From: Streptomyces silvae
GTDB lineage: Bacteria; Actinomycetota; Actinomycetes; Streptomycetales; Streptomycetaceae
Length of the DNA: 64,000 bases
Direction: 5' to 3'
Assembly (NCBI RefSeq): GCF_016745505.1
Contig: NZ_JAERUC010000034.1
Location: forward strand, 1 to 64,000
A model generated the notes under the pieces. It was not told where the DNA came from. It saw only the letters and a list, made by a program, of their open reading frames with translations, and did not search any database. A program made the translations under genes and the position numbers. Below, in pieces: positions 53,769-64,000 of this stretch; within the stretch, counting starts at the first letter, position 1, and each line of letters starts with the position of its first letter.

Positions 53769-54130
53769 ATGCTCGCATCCAGCCCTGCCCAACGGCTCGC
53801 CGACCACGTTCGACAGTTCCTTGGCAGCGGACCGTTTCTCCAGCCCGGCGGATGGACCCACATGGGTGCTGTCATCTGCGACGTCAGCTTCCAGCCGCGG
53901 TGCAACTACGAGAGGACTCTCCGACCGCGGCTCCTCCATTTGCAACTGACCTGGGCTGATGCAAGGACAATCCGCGGATTCCAGCGCCGGCTCGTCACGG
54001 AAGACCTCACCGTGGTCATGAGGTTCAACCATGCACAGAAGGTTGCGACGGCCCAGCCATCACCGACCTTCTCGCTGCCGACGGGGTCGGTACCCGCGAG
54101 GACCTTCACGCCTGGCTCGATCGAGCCCGC
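53769..54130 (+). pseudogene. Frameshifted HhH-like hypothetical gene
   Basis: The frame begins ML ASSPAQRLADHVRQFL and reads MGAVICDVSFQPRCNYERTL, then FQRRLVTEDLTVVMRFNHAQ. A one-base deletion near 54053 (CAGCCATC where CAGGCCATC is expected) shifts it. The second frame continues ITDLLAADGVGTREDLHAWL and stops being coding soon after. The pattern resembles small helix-hairpin-helix proteins related to DNA glycosylases, but this is tentative. The 3' end is lost. Confidence 0.45.
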
Positions 54131-54221
54131 CCAGCGCGTTGCGGACACCGACCTTGCCGGCGGCGTGCTGCAGGTCATGCTGGGCGGGTGGTTGAGCGGG
54201 GGCGGATGCGGGGCCGGGTCC

Positions 54222-55105
54222 CTACGGCGACGATTGGTGGCCCTCTCGCAGAAGCACGGCCAAAATCCGCTCGGCCTCGGCAGCATCCGCCATGCGCAGC
54301 TCCCGGCGCGCGCCGCCCACACTGAGCTCGAGGCGCTGCACCAAACCCTGTCTCTGGAGACTGGACAGAACGGCCGCCACGCGACCCGCTCGCAGGCCCG
54401 GTAGCGCCACCGCGACTGCATCGCGCCAGGCACGAAGGACACTCTGGTGGTTGCCCCCTCGTCGAGGAGCCTGCGGGCCAACCGCCAGAGCACCATCGGG
54501 TCCTCGTCCTCGATGATGAGCCACTCGTGGAGCCCCTCCGGCTCGCTGACCATCAGGCCGGGCTCGCGGGGCAACGCCCTCTCGGCGGCAAGTCCGTAAT
54601 CCCTGCCCTGCGACGGCGCGCCGCTCAGCACACGCCACTCGATCCGCAAGGCGCTCGCGTCCGCTTCCACGTGGAAGGGCAGCGAGTTGCCGGGCCGCGC
54701 CCCTTTCGATGCCCGGTGCTCCGGCCTTTCCGGATGAGCGGCGGTGAATGAGGAGAGCGACGACGGCAGCGATGCGCGCAGGTAGGGGGCCAGGAGGCGG
54801 CGCAGCGCCTCACCTGGCTCCGGTGCCTGCGATTCCAGCAACGGGCGGGCCAGCTCCGCGGCGAGTAGGTCCAGGCCCTCGGACAGAAGTGGGGCTCCTC
54901 GTGCATCGGCGAGTCGGGCCAAGACCCAGGCGAGGTCCCGAGAATCACCGCGGCGCCGAGCGAGCCACGCGTCCACGGCCAGGACGTCGATCCGAGCGGA
55001 GCCGGTCTCATAGCGGTCCCAGTTCATCTCCTTCCACTGGCCGGCGCGGTCCAAGTCGCCTCGCCTGCATGCGAGATAAGCGACCGCCAGATCGAAGAGT
55101 GACCG
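54222..55105 (-). pseudogene. Frameshifted, 5'-truncated TPR-like hypothetical gene
   Basis: On the minus strand coding sequence runs from about 55105 (FFIRSLFDLAVAYLACRRGD) through WDRYETGSARIDVLAVDAWL and EWLIIEDEDPMVLWRLARRL. A shift at a G5 run near 54460 switches it to SVLRAWRDAVAVALPGLRAG and RELRMADAAEAERILAVLL, ending at 54222. Upstream of 55105 the frame meets a stop and the toxin-like frame begins on the other strand, so the 5' end was lost at a recombination junction. Family not recognised; the first part is TPR-like. Confidence 0.6.
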
Positions 55106-55106
55106 G

Positions 55107-55451
55107 ATGAAGAAGGCCGGGAACTACCACGCGGATACCATGCACAGTTTCAGCGACGAACGCGTCCTGGAGATTCTCAAGAGCCCGGACGCCGTGTACC
55201 ACTCGACGGCGGGCAGCGGAAGGCTGATCTTCCGCCAAGGGGACGACATCGTGGTGACGGAGGGCGGCGGTGCCGGGGCGGGCAATGCCATCACGGCGTA
55301 CGGCCCGTCCGGCATCAGAGGCGACTCCGGTGCGAGGGCACTCGGCGGCTTGCCCACCGACCCCGGGGGACCGGTCACTCACGCGGACGTGGTGGAAGGC
55401 AGAATTCCAGCCAAGAGCGGTTACATGGCTCCCGCGGTACAGATTCGATGA
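55107..55451 (+). CDS. Orphan polymorphic-toxin C-terminal domain-like protein
   Basis: The 114-residue product reads HADTMHSFSDERVLEILKSP, GRLIFRQGDDIVVTEGGGAG and NAITAYGPSGIRGDSGARAL. It ends with PTDPGGPVTHADVVEGRIP. This is typical of C-terminal nuclease-like tips of polymorphic (Rhs) toxins rather than of a free-standing enzyme. There is no strong ribosome site at the ATG. The small protein after it begins 13 bases downstream with a GAGGCGG site, as for a cognate immunity gene. It looks like a displaced toxin tip. Confidence 0.6.
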   Translation: MKKAGNYHADTMHSFSDERVLEILKSPDAVYHSTAGSGRLIFRQGDDIVVTEGGGAGAGNAITAYGPSGIRGDSGARALGGLPTDPGGPVTHADVVEGRIPAKSGYMAPAVQIR

Positions 55452-55464
55452 GGCGGCATTCACC

Positions 55465-57168
55465 ATGAGACTTACCCTGGACGGCGACTGGAGTGCGACG
55501 GTGACGGACAACGCCCTGCGCATCTCCCCCCGCTTCGACTTCCGGAACCAGTGTGTGCGCATCGCGGAGTACGCGGACGTGGGGGAATGGCAACAGTCCC
55601 TCGGGAACACCTTCGGCAGCCAGGAGTGGCTGTGGGACGATCCCGACGAGCTCCGGTTCGACCCGGACGGCCGTGAACTGGTCGGTGCCGGGTTCCGCCT
55701 GCCCCACGAGGCCGCCGACTTCCCCGTACGGGTGGACCCGTCCCTGAAGTCGGTGAACGCGACTTCAGGGACGTACGTGCAGTCTCCGTACAACCAGAAT
55801 TTCTCCAGTGACACCGTGCTGAAGACCGGCACCTACGATGCAGGGGGTCACAAGGCGGCTGCCTTCCTGCGCTTCTCGGGCCTGGAGACCACTCTCAAGA
55901 ACGCCTGGGTGGTCAACACCAGCCTGGCGCTGTACAACACGTACTCCTACTCGTGTACGGCCAGGCCCGTGACGGTCCACCCGATCACGTCGAACTGGGC
56001 TGAGTCGACCACGACCAAGTACCCCGGGCCGTCGACGGGTTCTGCTCTCGCGTCGAAGAGCTTCGCGCACGGCTGGCGCCCGGAGGGGCAGACCGCTTAC
56101 CCGTGTGGTGGTGCCAAGTGGGAGTCCATCAAGCTGGGTTCGGCCGGACGCAAGCTGGTGGATGACTGGACACACGGTCGGAAGAAGAACTACGGGCTGG
56201 CCGTCAAGGCATCGACGTCCGACTCCAAGGGATGGAAGCAGTTCGGTTCGGACGACTACCCCAACGGGAAGCCGAGCCTGGATGTCACGTGGACGCCGTA
56301 CGGGGCGACCTACGGGCTGGGCGACTTCACCGCGCCGGTTACCGCCACCACTCAGGGGTCGATGAAGGTCACCGTCACCAACCGGGGGCAGGCGACCTGG
56401 CCCAAGGGCGGCGACTACAGGCTCCGCTACAACCTGTACAACGCTTCCGGCACGGAGATCACCGACAGCTCGAAGATCGCTTACACGCTCATGCCGAGCG
56501 ACATCTCTCCCGGCGAGAGCGTGACGCTGGACGCCAAGATCGCACCGTTGACGCCAGCCACGTACACCATCGAGTGGACGATGACGGATCTCGGCGTCTC
56601 CCGCTTCACCACGGCAGGGGTGCCGGGCGCGGCCGTCAAGATATCCGCGGTCAACATACCGCCGGTGCTCACGGCCGAGGCGCCTGCGAGCGGCACCCCC
56701 GTGGACTCCCTCACTCCGGCCCTCTGGGCGAACGGAAAGGACACCGACCGATACCCGTCATCGGCCCTCAGCTACACCTTCGAAGTCTGCGAGATCGAGG
56801 GAAGCGACAGCCGTAAGAACTGCCGCAAGGGGACGCGGAGCACCAAGCAGCAGTGGACGGTCCCGGCGGGATGGCTGTCCTGGGGCAAGACCTACGCCTG
56901 GTACGCATACGTCTACGACGGCAGTGCGACCTCGTCCCAGCCGCACGCCTCCGTCTTCACCACATCGGTCCCGCAGCCCGCGGTGACCAGTCACCTCGGT
57001 GGCGCGGACGGCACGAGTGAGATCGGCGCCCGCTCCGGCAACTATGTGACTGCGGCGACCGACGCGGCGATGCCGACCGTCGGACCGGAGCTCTCCGTCA
57101 CCCGTACGTACAACTCCTTGGACCCGCGCCGGACCAACGCTTTCGGCGTCGGCTGGTCGACGCGTTAG
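55465..57168 (+). CDS. Immunity-like N-terminus fused to Rhs protein N-terminal region, ending at an amber codon
   Basis: The first 85 residues (MRLTLDGDWSATVTDNALRI to GAGFRLPHEAA) resemble a small cytosolic immunity protein following the toxin tip. From about 55725 (DFPVRVDPSLKSV) the frame joins the middle of a secreted Rhs protein: a DNRLRE/CBM96-like domain (GTYVQSPYNQNFSSDTVLKT), an NBR1-type Ig-like domain (MKVTVTNRGQATWPKGGDYR), an Ig-like domain and the Rhs N-terminal shell (GPELSVTRTYNSLDPRRTNA). A TAG at 57166 stops it, but the same frame continues open with the expected sequence. The signal peptide is absent, so the product is probably non-functional. Confidence 0.7.
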   Translation: MRLTLDGDWSATVTDNALRISPRFDFRNQCVRIAEYADVGEWQQSLGNTFGSQEWLWDDPDELRFDPDGRELVGAGFRLPHEAADFPVRVDPSLKSVNATSGTYVQSPYNQNFSSDTVLKTGTYDAGGHKAAAFLRFSGLETTLKNAWVVNTSLALYNTYSYSCTARPVTVHPITSNWAESTTTKYPGPSTGSALASKSFAHGWRPEGQTAYPCGGAKWESIKLGSAGRKLVDDWTHGRKKNYGLAVKASTSDSKGWKQFGSDDYPNGKPSLDVTWTPYGATYGLGDFTAPVTATTQGSMKVTVTNRGQATWPKGGDYRLRYNLYNASGTEITDSSKIAYTLMPSDISPGESVTLDAKIAPLTPATYTIEWTMTDLGVSRFTTAGVPGAAVKISAVNIPPVLTAEAPASGTPVDSLTPALWANGKDTDRYPSSALSYTFEVCEIEGSDSRKNCRKGTRSTKQQWTVPAGWLSWGKTYAWYAYVYDGSATSSQPHASVFTTSVPQPAVTSHLGGADGTSEIGARSGNYVTAATDAAMPTVGPELSVTRTYNSLDPRRTNAFGVGWSTR

Positions 57169-57171
57169 GAC

Positions 57172-60100
57172 ATGCGACTGGTCCAGGAGACCGTGGGCAA
57201 CACCGTGATGGTCACCCGGGCCGACGGGTCGCAGGTGCGCTTCGGCCGCAATCCGGACGGCACGCTCGCGGGTCCCTCCGGCAGCACCACAGACCTTGTC
57301 GCGGACTCGACCGGCTGGACCATGCGCCAACGCGGAGGGACGACAGCCCGGTTCGACAGCTCGGGACTGCTGACCTCCGTCACCGACAGCGCCGGCCGAG
57401 TACAGACACTGACCTACGGAGGGGCGGACAACCGCACGCTGAGCACGGTCTCGGACAAGCTCTCGGGCCGTTCGCTCCACTTCACCTGGACCGGCGGCCG
57501 CATCAGCTCGGTGACCACGAGCCCCATGGGTGCAGGCTCACCCGGACTCACCTGGACATACAGCTACTCCGACGACCGGCTGACGAAGGTGTGCCCGCCT
57601 TCGTCCTCGACCCAGTGCACTGGGTATGACTATGAGAACGGTTCGCTATACCACAGCATGGTCCTCGACGCGGGCCCACAGTCGTACTGGCCACTTGGCG
57701 AGGAGGAAGGCTCCACCGCGAGCAGCAGCGCGCCCTCCCGCGACGGCCTCAACGACGCCCTCTACCGTGACGTGACCCTTGGCGCTACTTCCGCGCTCAC
57801 CGGAACGACGGACACCGCTGCCTCCTTCGACGGCCGGGACTCAGTCGTCGAACTCCCGGACGCAGCTCTGGAGACCTCCGACATCCTGACGGTCGAGCTC
57901 TGGTTCAAGACCACCCAGCCCGGAGTACTCGCCACTCTCCAGGACGCCGAGATCGGATCCAAGCCGACCCGATACAGTCCTTTCCTCAACGTGGACGCCG
58001 ACGGCAAGCTGCGAGGCCAGTTCTACACGGTGGAGTACGCCGGCACGAAGCCGATCGTCTCCCCCAAGGCAGTCACCGACAACGCCTGGCACCATGCCGT
58101 CCTGACCAGCCAGGGCACCGCGCAGACCCTTTACCTGGACGGGGCCAAGGTCGGAAGCCTGACCGGGACCGTCAGCATGCGCGAAGACCAGAAGGCATAC
58201 CTCGGCGCGGGCTGGGCCAACGAGGGCTGGATGGGCGTAGCGGCTGACACCCACCGCTTCAGCGGCACGATGGACGAGGTCGCGGTCTACGGACGCCCCC
58301 TCGACGCGGCGACTGTCAAGGACCACTACACCGCGCGCGAGGCCGCCGGCCGAATCACCAAGGTGACCCTTCCCTCGGGCAGGTCCCACGCTTCCGCCGT
58401 CTACGACCCGGCCACCGGCCGACTCACCGAGCACACCGACGACAACGGCGGAACGTGGAAGGTCTCCGCCCCCGACTACTCAGCCGGTTCAGTCACGTAC
58501 GCCGACGAAGTGCGGGCCTTCGCACCAGAGGGCTACTGGCGGCTGGGGGAGCGCTCCGGATCCAAGGCGGTCAGCGCCGCAGGCGACGGATCGGAGGGTT
58601 CCTACGGGGACGGGACAACGCTGGGCGCAGCCGGTGTCTTCGCGGACGGTGACGACACCGCCGCCACCTTCGACGGGAGCGTCGATTCCTACGTCCAGCT
58701 GCCCAACGACCTGCCCACGAGCCCGACCACTCCCACGGTCGAGCTGTGGTTCAAGACAGCCAAGTCCGGTGTGCTGATGGGCCTGCAGGACGTGGAGCTG
58801 GGCGAGACCCCCACGTCCTGGCGGCCGGTGCTCAACATCGACACCGCCGGAAAGCTACGCGGAGAGTGGTACCTGGCCGGTAACCCGGGCGCGGACCCGA
58901 TCACGTCGAGCCAGACGGTTACCGACAACAAGTGGCACCACGCCGTTTTGACCGGAGCAGTGAATACGCAGTCCCTCTACCTGGACGGTCAACTGGTCGG
59001 GTCGATGGCCGGCACCATATCCGACCAGGGAAGGCCGTACGCCTACCTCGGTGCGGGTTATGCGAGCTCCGGCTGGATGGGGGTGGCTGCGGGTACCTAC
59101 CACTTCACCGGCCAGATGGACGAGGTCGCGCTGTACGAGCGCACCATGAGTGCGGCAACGGTCAAGAAGCACTACGCCGCCCGGTCCGCACTGATCACCG
59201 GTGACAGCGCCCACTACCGCGGCGAGATCGTCGGGGACGCCCCGGCCGCGTACTGGCCGCTGGACGAGAACAAGGGCGCGACCACTGCAGTCAGCAGGGT
59301 CACAGCTGCTCAGGGCAACGGCACCTACGTCAATGCGACTGCAGGAACGACAGGCATCTTCGGCACGGGCGACGGGCAAGCGGTGCAGCTCTCCGGGACC
59401 GGGGCGGTCTCCGTCCCCGGCAATCTGGTGGCAGGCACCACGGACCTCACGGCCGAACTTTGGTTCAACACGACGAAGTCCGGTGTGCTGCTCGGATTCC
59501 AGAACGCCGCACTCGGCGCCACGCCGACTTCTTGGCGCCCCGCCCTCAACATTGACGAGGCAGGGAAGTTGCGTGGTGAGTGGTATCTGACGGGTAATCC
59601 GGGCGCGAAGCCGATCACTTCCACCCAGACGGTGACCGACGGCAAGTGGCACCACGCAGTGCTCACCGGTGCCCGTACCACTCAGTCGCTCTATCTGGAC
59701 GGTGTGCTCGTCGGTTCGCTGGCAGGCACGATCTCCGAGCAGGGGCTGGCGTACGCCTACCTCGGCGCAGGGTACGCAAGCTCCGGGTGGATGGGAGTAG
59801 CCAGCGGTACCTACCGGTTCACCGGACAGATCGACGAAGCAGCCATCTACCGCAAGGCGCTGTCGGCCGACCAGGTCGCCGACCACTTCCAGTCACGCGA
59901 GCGGTCCGGGCTCTCTTCGCTGGCGGCCACCATCGGCGTGACCGACCCCCTCGGACACACGGTCCGTACGTCGTACGACGCGCTCAAGGGCATGCGGCCC
60001 ACGCAGGTCACGGACGCCGAAGACGGGGTGACCACCTACACCTACGACACGGGTGGCTTCATCCACACCGTGACCGACCCCAACGGGCACGCCACGGTCA

Positions 60101-63100
60101 CCGGGCACGACGCCCGGGGCAACGCGGTCACCACCACGACGTGCCGTGACGCGGACTCGTGCTGGAGCGCGTACACCGAGTACTACCTCAACCCGGACGA
60201 CGAACTCGACCCGCGCAATGACAAGCCGGTCACTGCACGGGACGCACGTTCCACCGGGCCGGACGACGACCGCTACAAGACGTCCCTGACCTACACAGCG
60301 CTCGGCCTGCCCAGCACCACCAGGCTCGCGGACGCCCGTACCGCGACCACCGCCTACACCGACGGCAGCGAAGCAGTTGTCGGCGGCGGGACCACCCCGG
60401 CCGGGCTGGTCGCCAAGGAGACGACTCCTGGCGGCGCGGTGACCACCTACCGGTACTTCGCCACGGGAAGCACCGCCGCGATCACCTCGCCCTCCGGACT
60501 GGTCACCGAGTTCACCTACGACGGCCTGGGCCGCAAGACTGCCGAGAAGCAGATATCCGACGCCGCTCCTGAGGGCGTGACCACCAGCTACGGCTACGAC
60601 ACCATGTCCCGAGTCGTCTCCGAGTCCGGCGTCGGCGTGAAGAACGAGATCACCGGAGTGACACACACTGCGAAGATCACCCGGTCGTACGACGCCGACG
60701 GCAACCTGCTCACGGAGTCGGCCGAGGACACCTCAGGCGGCGACGCCAAGCGCACCACGAGCTATCACTACGACAGCCACGGCCTGAACGACACGGTCAC
60801 CGACGCGGAGGACCATGTCACTTCCCTCACCCACGACGCCATGGGACGGGCCGCCACGACGACCGACCCGACCGGCACCCGTCTCACCTACGCTTACACA
60901 CCGCGCGGCCAGCACGCCGAAACCGTCCTGAAGGACTGGACCGGGTCACCTACCGGCGAAGTCCGCGACCTGGTCGTCACCTCCAACGCCTACGATCCCG
61001 CAGGCCGCCTGGCCTCCTCGACCGACGCGATGGGCGCCACCACCACGTTCAGCTACTTCGACGACGGTCTTACCGCGACGAGCACGGCACGGCAGGTGAA
61101 GCAGGCGGACGGCACCCGGCGCGATGTCCAGCTGGAGTCGAACACTTACGACGGTGCCGGAAACCTCACCCGCCAGGTCACCGGCGGCGGCAGCGTGACC
61201 ATGACGCACACCGTGGACGCGACCGGGCGCACCACCCGCAGCGCCCTCGACCCGGACGGCCTGAACAGGATCACCGACCTCGCCTACGACGCGGACGACC
61301 GGCTGACCGAGGAGAGCCGGCCGGTCGACGGCTCGGGGAAGCGGCTGACCACCACCGCTGAGTACGACGCCGCGGGCAACGTCACCCGCCAGCAGATCAC
61401 CGACGGCACGTCCACCCACATCACCACCAGCACCTATGACCAGCGAGGGTTGCCCACCTCCACCGTCGCCCCCAGGGGCAACGCGGAAGGAGCCGACCCC
61501 GACACATACCGCACCACTTACCGGTACGACGCGCTCGGGCGCCTGGTGGAAACTAAGGCACCGGCCACTTCAGTCGAGAACAAGGGCGGGACGGCTGCCA
61601 CAGCCACGCCGACCACTCTGGGCGGATACAACACCTTCGGCGAAGCGACGGACAGCCGTGACGCACGGGGAGCCGTCACCCGCACCACTGTGGACGGCCT
61701 CGGACAGCCCACCGCTGTCACCCTCCCCGACTACACACCGCCCAGCGGCACCAAGATCAGCGCCGTCAGCAGCACCACGTACGACGCCCTCGGCAGACCC
61801 GCCACGACGACGGACCCGCTGGGCCGCACCAGCCGCTACACCTACGACCAGTTCGGAAGCCTGGTCCGGCAGACCGACCCCGTCGCGGGCACCGTTCCCA
61901 CTGTTCTCGGACTGGAGAAGTCCGGCCTGCTGGACAGCACCTCCACCGACCTCGACGGAGCGGGCGTCTCGGAGTTCACCTGGACCCCGACCGGCCTGCA
62001 ACTCTCAGCCACCGACCCGACAGGGGCCAGGACTCAGGCCACCTACGACGAGCTCGGTCGTCAGCTGACCGCGACGACTGTCGAGCGGTATCCGACCCTG
62101 CAGAACCTCACGACGCGGTACGTCTGGGACGACGCGGGCAACCAGACCGCATCCACCACCCCCGCAGGCCGCACCACCACCGCCACGTACAACCCGGCGG
62201 GGGAGACGACCACGGTGACCAACCCGGTCTACGGCGTCACCCGGCTCAGCTACGACCGGCTCGGCCGGCAGACCCAGATGACCGACCCGACCGACCGCAG
62301 GAGCACTACCACATACGACGCGCTCGGCAACGTCACAGCCGCAGCGGACTACGGCACAGGCCAGAGCGTGCTGCGTACCGCGAAGGCGGAGTACGACGCC
62401 GACGGCAACAGGACGGCCACCGTCTCCAGCACTCAGGCGCGCACCACGTACACCTACGACGCACTGGGGCACATCACCAAGCAGGTCGAACCCGTGACGG
62501 ACGCCAAGTCCATCACGACGACCTTCGGCTACGACGCGGCGGGCAACCGCACGCGGCTGACTGACGGCCGGGACAACACCACGACGTACACCTTCACGCC
62601 CTGGAACCTGCCCGAGTCCACCATCGAACCCTCCACCACCGCCCACCCAGCCCTTACCGACCGCACCTGGACGACCGTCTACGACAAGGCGGGCCAGGAC
62701 ATCGCCGAGCTGCTGCCCGGCGGCGTGGAGCGCCGACGTACCTTCGACGGCCTCGGCCGCCTCGTTCGCGAGACCGGCACGGGCGCGGAGGCCGCCACCA
62801 CCGACCGCACCCTCACCTATGACCTTGCGGGCCGCATCACCGCCGCCGGCACGGGCAACGACCTCGCACGGAACACGTACACCTACAACGACCGAGGACA
62901 ACTGCTCACCGCCGACGGCCCTGGCGGAAGGGTCGGCTACGGCTACGACGCCGACGGCAACATGACCGAGCGGGTGGGCGTCGAATCCGAGTCGTACTAC
63001 GGGTACGACGACGGCGGCCGGATCGACTGGGTCTGGGACTCCCTCAGCGACAGCGACATCTGGTACGACTTCGACACCGCAGGCAGGCCCCTGCTCGAGG

Positions 63101-64000
63101 AGTACGCGGTCAAGCCCGCAGGCTCCACGGAGTACGAAGCCATCGCCCGTCGCGACTACACCTACGACAGCCTCGGTCGCCTCGCGAGCGACAAGGTCGC
63201 CAACCTGGACAAGACAACGCAGAAGGCCGGCACCACCTACGGCTACGACCTCGACGACCGCCTCACCGAGAAGACGACGAGCGGAACCGCAGGCGCGGGG
63301 AAGAACACCTACGGCTACGACAAGGCCGGCCGGATGACGTCCTGGACCAGCGGCACGACCACCACCGCATACGGATGGGACGACGCCGGCAACCGCATCA
63401 AGGCAGGAGCAGCCACCGCTTCGTACGATGCCCGCAACCGTCTGACCGACGACGGCACCACCACGTACGGCTACACCGCACGCGGAACTCTTGCCGCGGC
63501 CACCAAGGGCGCCGGCGCATCCCGGGCTCTGACGTTCGACGCCTTCGAGCGCAAGGTCAGCGACGGTTCGGCGACGTTCACCTACGACTCGTTCGACCGC
63601 GTCGCCCAACAAGGCAACGCCACGTTCAGCTACGACGGCGGATCCAACAACCTACTCAGCGACGGCACCAGCGTCTACAGCCGCACCCCGGACGGCGCCC
63701 TGCTGGCCAGCCAGGCGGGCAATGCGGCCCCGCAGTGGTCCATCACCGACCAGCACACCGATCTGGTCGCCGGCCTCTCGGCCGACGGCACCCAGGTCAC
63801 CAGCTCCACCGCCTACGACCCCTTCGGCCAGGAGACCGCCACAAACGGCACCACCCCCGCCCTGGGTTACCAGTCCGGCTGGACCGACCCCACATCCGGC
63901 GACGTCAACATGGCGGCCCGCTGGTACCAGCCCGGCACCGGAGGCTTCACCTCCCGCGACACCTGGCAGCTCGACCCCTCCCAGTCCGCACAACGCGCCA
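57172..64000 (+). CDS. Rhs/YD-repeat protein with three LamG domains, in frame with the preceding part; runs off the right edge
   Basis: The frame from the amber codon onward is open for more than 2,270 codons to the end of the window. It begins [20 protein letters not shown] (shell strand following the interrupted WSTR). Three LamG/concanavalin-like domains follow (57652-59908), then a long series of YD repeats (about 59930-63700). The Rhs core hallmark is present near the end: [32 protein letters not shown] and [14 protein letters not shown]. The toxin domain would lie beyond 64000. With the amber codon corrected this and the previous entry form one gene of at least 2,840 codons. Such proteins encapsulate and deliver a C-terminal toxin. 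Confidence 0.85.
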   Translation, partial: MRLVQETVGNTVMVTRADGSQVRFGRNPDGTLAGPSGSTTDLVADSTGWTMRQRGGTTARFDSSGLLTSVTDSAGRVQTLTYGGADNRTLSTVSDKLSGRSLHFTWTGGRISSVTTSPMGAGSPGLTWTYSYSDDRLTKVCPPSSSTQCTGYDYENGSLYHSMVLDAGPQSYWPLGEEEGSTASSSAPSRDGLNDALYRDVTLGATSALTGTTDTAASFDGRDSVVELPDAALETSDILTVELWFKTTQPGVLATLQDAEIGSKPTRYSPFLNVDADGKLRGQFYTVEYAGTKPIVSPKAVTDNAWHHAVLTSQGTAQTLYLDGAKVGSLTGTVSMREDQKAYLGAGWANEGWMGVAADTHRFSGTMDEVAVYGRPLDAATVKDHYTAREAAGRITKVTLPSGRSHASAVYDPATGRLTEHTDDNGGTWKVSAPDYSAGSVTYADEVRAFAPEGYWRLGERSGSKAVSAAGDGSEGSYGDGTTLGAAGVFADGDDTAATFDGSVDSYVQLPNDLPTSPTTPTVELWFKTAKSGVLMGLQDVELGETPTSWRPVLNIDTAGKLRGEWYLAGNPGADPITSSQTVTDNKWHHAVLTGAVNTQSLYLDGQLVGSMAGTISDQGRPYAYLGAGYASSGWMGVAAGTYHFTGQMDEVALYERTMSAATVKKHYAARSALITGDSAHYRGEIVGDAPAAYWPLDENKGATTAVSRVTAAQGNGTYVNATAGTTGIFGTGDGQAVQLSGTGAVSVPGNLVAGTTDLTAELWFNTTKSGVLLGFQNAALGATPTSWRPALNIDEAGKLRGEWYLTGNPGAKPITSTQTVTDGKWHHAVLTGARTTQSLYLDGVLVGSLAGTISEQGLAYAYLGAGYASSGWMGVASGTYRFTGQIDEAAIYRKALSADQVADHFQSRERSGLSSLAATIGVTDPLGHTVRTSYDALKGMRPTQVTDAEDGVTTYTYDTGGFIHTVTDPNGHATVTGHDARGNAVTTTTCRDADSCWSAYTEYYLNPDDELDPRNDKPVTARDARSTGPDDDRYKTSLTYTALGLPSTTRLADARTATTAYTDGSEAVVGGGTTPAGLVAKETTPGGAVTTYRYFATGSTAAITSPSGLVTEFTYDGLGRKTAEKQISDAAPEGVTTSYGYDTMSRVVSESGVGVKNEITGVTHTAKITRSYDADGNLLTESAEDTSGGDAKRTTSYHYDSHGLNDTVTDAEDHVTSLTHDAMGRAATTTDPTGTRLTYAYTPRGQHAETVLKDWTGSPTGEVRDLVVTSNAYDPAGRLASSTDAMGATTTFSYFDDGLTATSTARQVKQADGTRRDVQLESNTYDGAGNLTRQVTGGGSVTMTHTVDATGRTTRSALDPDGLNRITDLAYDADDRLTEESRPVDGSGKRLTTTAEYDAAGNVTRQQITDGTSTHITTSTYDQRGLPTSTVAPRGNAEGADPDTYRTTYRYDALGRLVETKAPATSVENKGGTAATATPTTLGGYNTFGEATDSRDARGAVTRTTVDGLGQPTAVTLPDYTPPSGTKISAVSSTTYDALGRPATTTDPLGRTSRYTYDQFGSLVRQTDPVAGTVPTVLGLEKSGLLDSTSTDLDGAGVSEFTWTPTGLQLSATDPTGARTQATYDELGRQLTATTVERYPTLQNLTTRYVWDDAGNQTASTTPAGRTTTATYNPAGETTTVTNPVYGVTRLSYDRLGRQTQMTDPTDRRSTTTYDALGNVTAAADYGTGQSVLRTAKAEYDADGNRTATVSSTQARTTYTYDALGHITKQVEPVTDAKSITTTFGYDAAGNRTRLTDGRDNTTTYTFTPWNLPESTIEPSTTAHPALTDRTWTTVYDKAGQDIAELLPGGVERRRTFDGLGRLVRETGTGAEAATTDRTLTYDLAGRITAAGTGNDLARNTYTYNDRGQLLTADGPGGRVGYGYDADGNMTERVGVESESYYGYDDGGRIDWVWDSLSDSDIWYDFDTAGRPLLEEYAVKPAGSTEYEAIARRDYTYDSLGRLASDKVANLDKTTQKAGTTYGYDLDDRLTEKTTSGTAGAGKNTYGYDKAGRMTSWTSGTTTTAYGWDDAGNRIKAGAATASYDARNRLTDDGTTTYGYTARGTLAAATKGAGASRALTFDAFERKVSDGSATFTYDSFDRVAQQGNATFSYDGGSNNLLSDGTSVYSRTPDGALLASQAGNAAPQWSITDQHTDLVAGLSADGTQVTSSTAYDPFGQETATNGTTPALGYQSGWTDPTSGDVNMAARWYQPGTGGFTSRDTWQLDPSQSAQRA
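57652..59908 (+). repeat. Three tandem LamG domain repeats inside the Rhs gene
   Basis: Each unit of about 680 bases encodes a LamG fold with the run YWPL or [30 protein letters not shown] and GWMGVA, and ends in [12 protein letters not shown] text. Approximate units are 57652-58341, 58510-59190 and 59215-59908. The second and third are most alike, for example both contain [17 protein letters not shown], which indicates recent tandem duplication. Confidence 0.85.
59930..63900 (+). repeat. YD-repeat array of the Rhs core
   Basis: Dozens of repeats of the form Y(D/T)A.G....T.T.T..G....YTYD are encoded, for example [20 protein letters not shown] and [14 protein letters not shown]. They form the beta-sheet shell that encloses the toxin in Rhs proteins. 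Density of Thr and Asp codons makes this stretch compositionally distinct from the rest of the window. Confidence 0.9.

Noticed and set aside
60000..63900. Long antisense frames opposite the YD-repeat array
   Set aside because: Low-complexity Gly/Val/Arg text arising from the complement of YD repeats; no motifs or ribosome sites.
59930..63900. CRISPR-like repetition in the YD array
   Set aside because: The periodicity is at protein level with divergent DNA and no constant spacer/repeat lengths.

Overview
The window reads as a chromosomal segment of a Streptomyces or close relative. It is very GC-rich with G/C-biased third codon positions, and it carries typical actinomycete families: a conservon-type nitrate-sensing kinase with a roadblock partner, a PAS/GAF/SpoIIE phosphatase, an EndoH-type chitinase-fold enzyme, a LacI-controlled catabolic operon and a YD-repeat (Rhs) giant protein. 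No rRNA, tRNA or CRISPR array was recognised.

Layout. (1) 0.1-13.7 kb is an exopolysaccharide locus. It has a Wzz/tyrosine-kinase-like protein, a flippase, a Wzy-like polymerase, GT4 and GT2 glycosyltransferases, the GDP-fucose genes gmd and fcl, and a polyprenyl-phosphate sugar transferase. A leftward operon gmd - small secreted protein - propeller/LamG protein - lipoprotein - GT2 is joined by four successive 4-base start/stop overlaps. (2) 13.9-18.5 kb holds stress and DNA-repair genes: an ankyrin protein, catalase with a Fur-type repressor and a palindromic operator, an Ada/AraC/AlkA fusion and an Ogt methyltransferase. The catalase seems to start at ATT. (3) 18.8-27.4 kb is a compact operon of SWIM-type zinc protein, partner protein, vWA (CoxE-type) protein, MoxR AAA+ ATPase, DUF5682 protein and a second vWA protein. 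Its gene content recalls Escherichia coli yehLMPQ. This is the best candidate for a poorly described system. (4) 27.6-36.8 kb has an FAD monooxygenase, then a branched-chain amino acid-type ABC importer (with fused LivH-LivM permeases) downstream of a NIT-domain kinase and roadblock pair. (5) 37-47 kb has an acyltransferase remnant, EndoH, and a LacI-controlled operon with an FAD oxidoreductase, hydantoinase, HExxH protein, permease and a Tat-exported propeller enzyme. (6) 47-55.4 kb is a decayed accessory region with an HNH-like protein, a truncated HTH protein, a broken glutamine amidotransferase, a DUF574 methyltransferase, a SpoIIE phosphatase, an integrase remnant, a DUF4839 protein and two frameshifted genes. 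(7) 55.1-64 kb holds a displaced toxin/immunity-like cassette fused to a Rhs protein that is interrupted by an in-frame amber codon and runs off the right edge.

How the parts work together. Region 1 would make nucleotide-fucose, load a lipid carrier, extend, flip and polymerise a fucose-containing polysaccharide. Region 2 would detoxify peroxide and repair alkylated DNA. Region 3 looks like an ATPase/vWA remodelling machine with a dedicated DUF5682 component. Region 5 would import and oxidise or hydrolyse an unknown substrate sensed by the LacI protein. Regions 6-7 carry recombination scars typical of polymorphic-toxin hot spots. All functional statements come from motif reading only; no database search was run.
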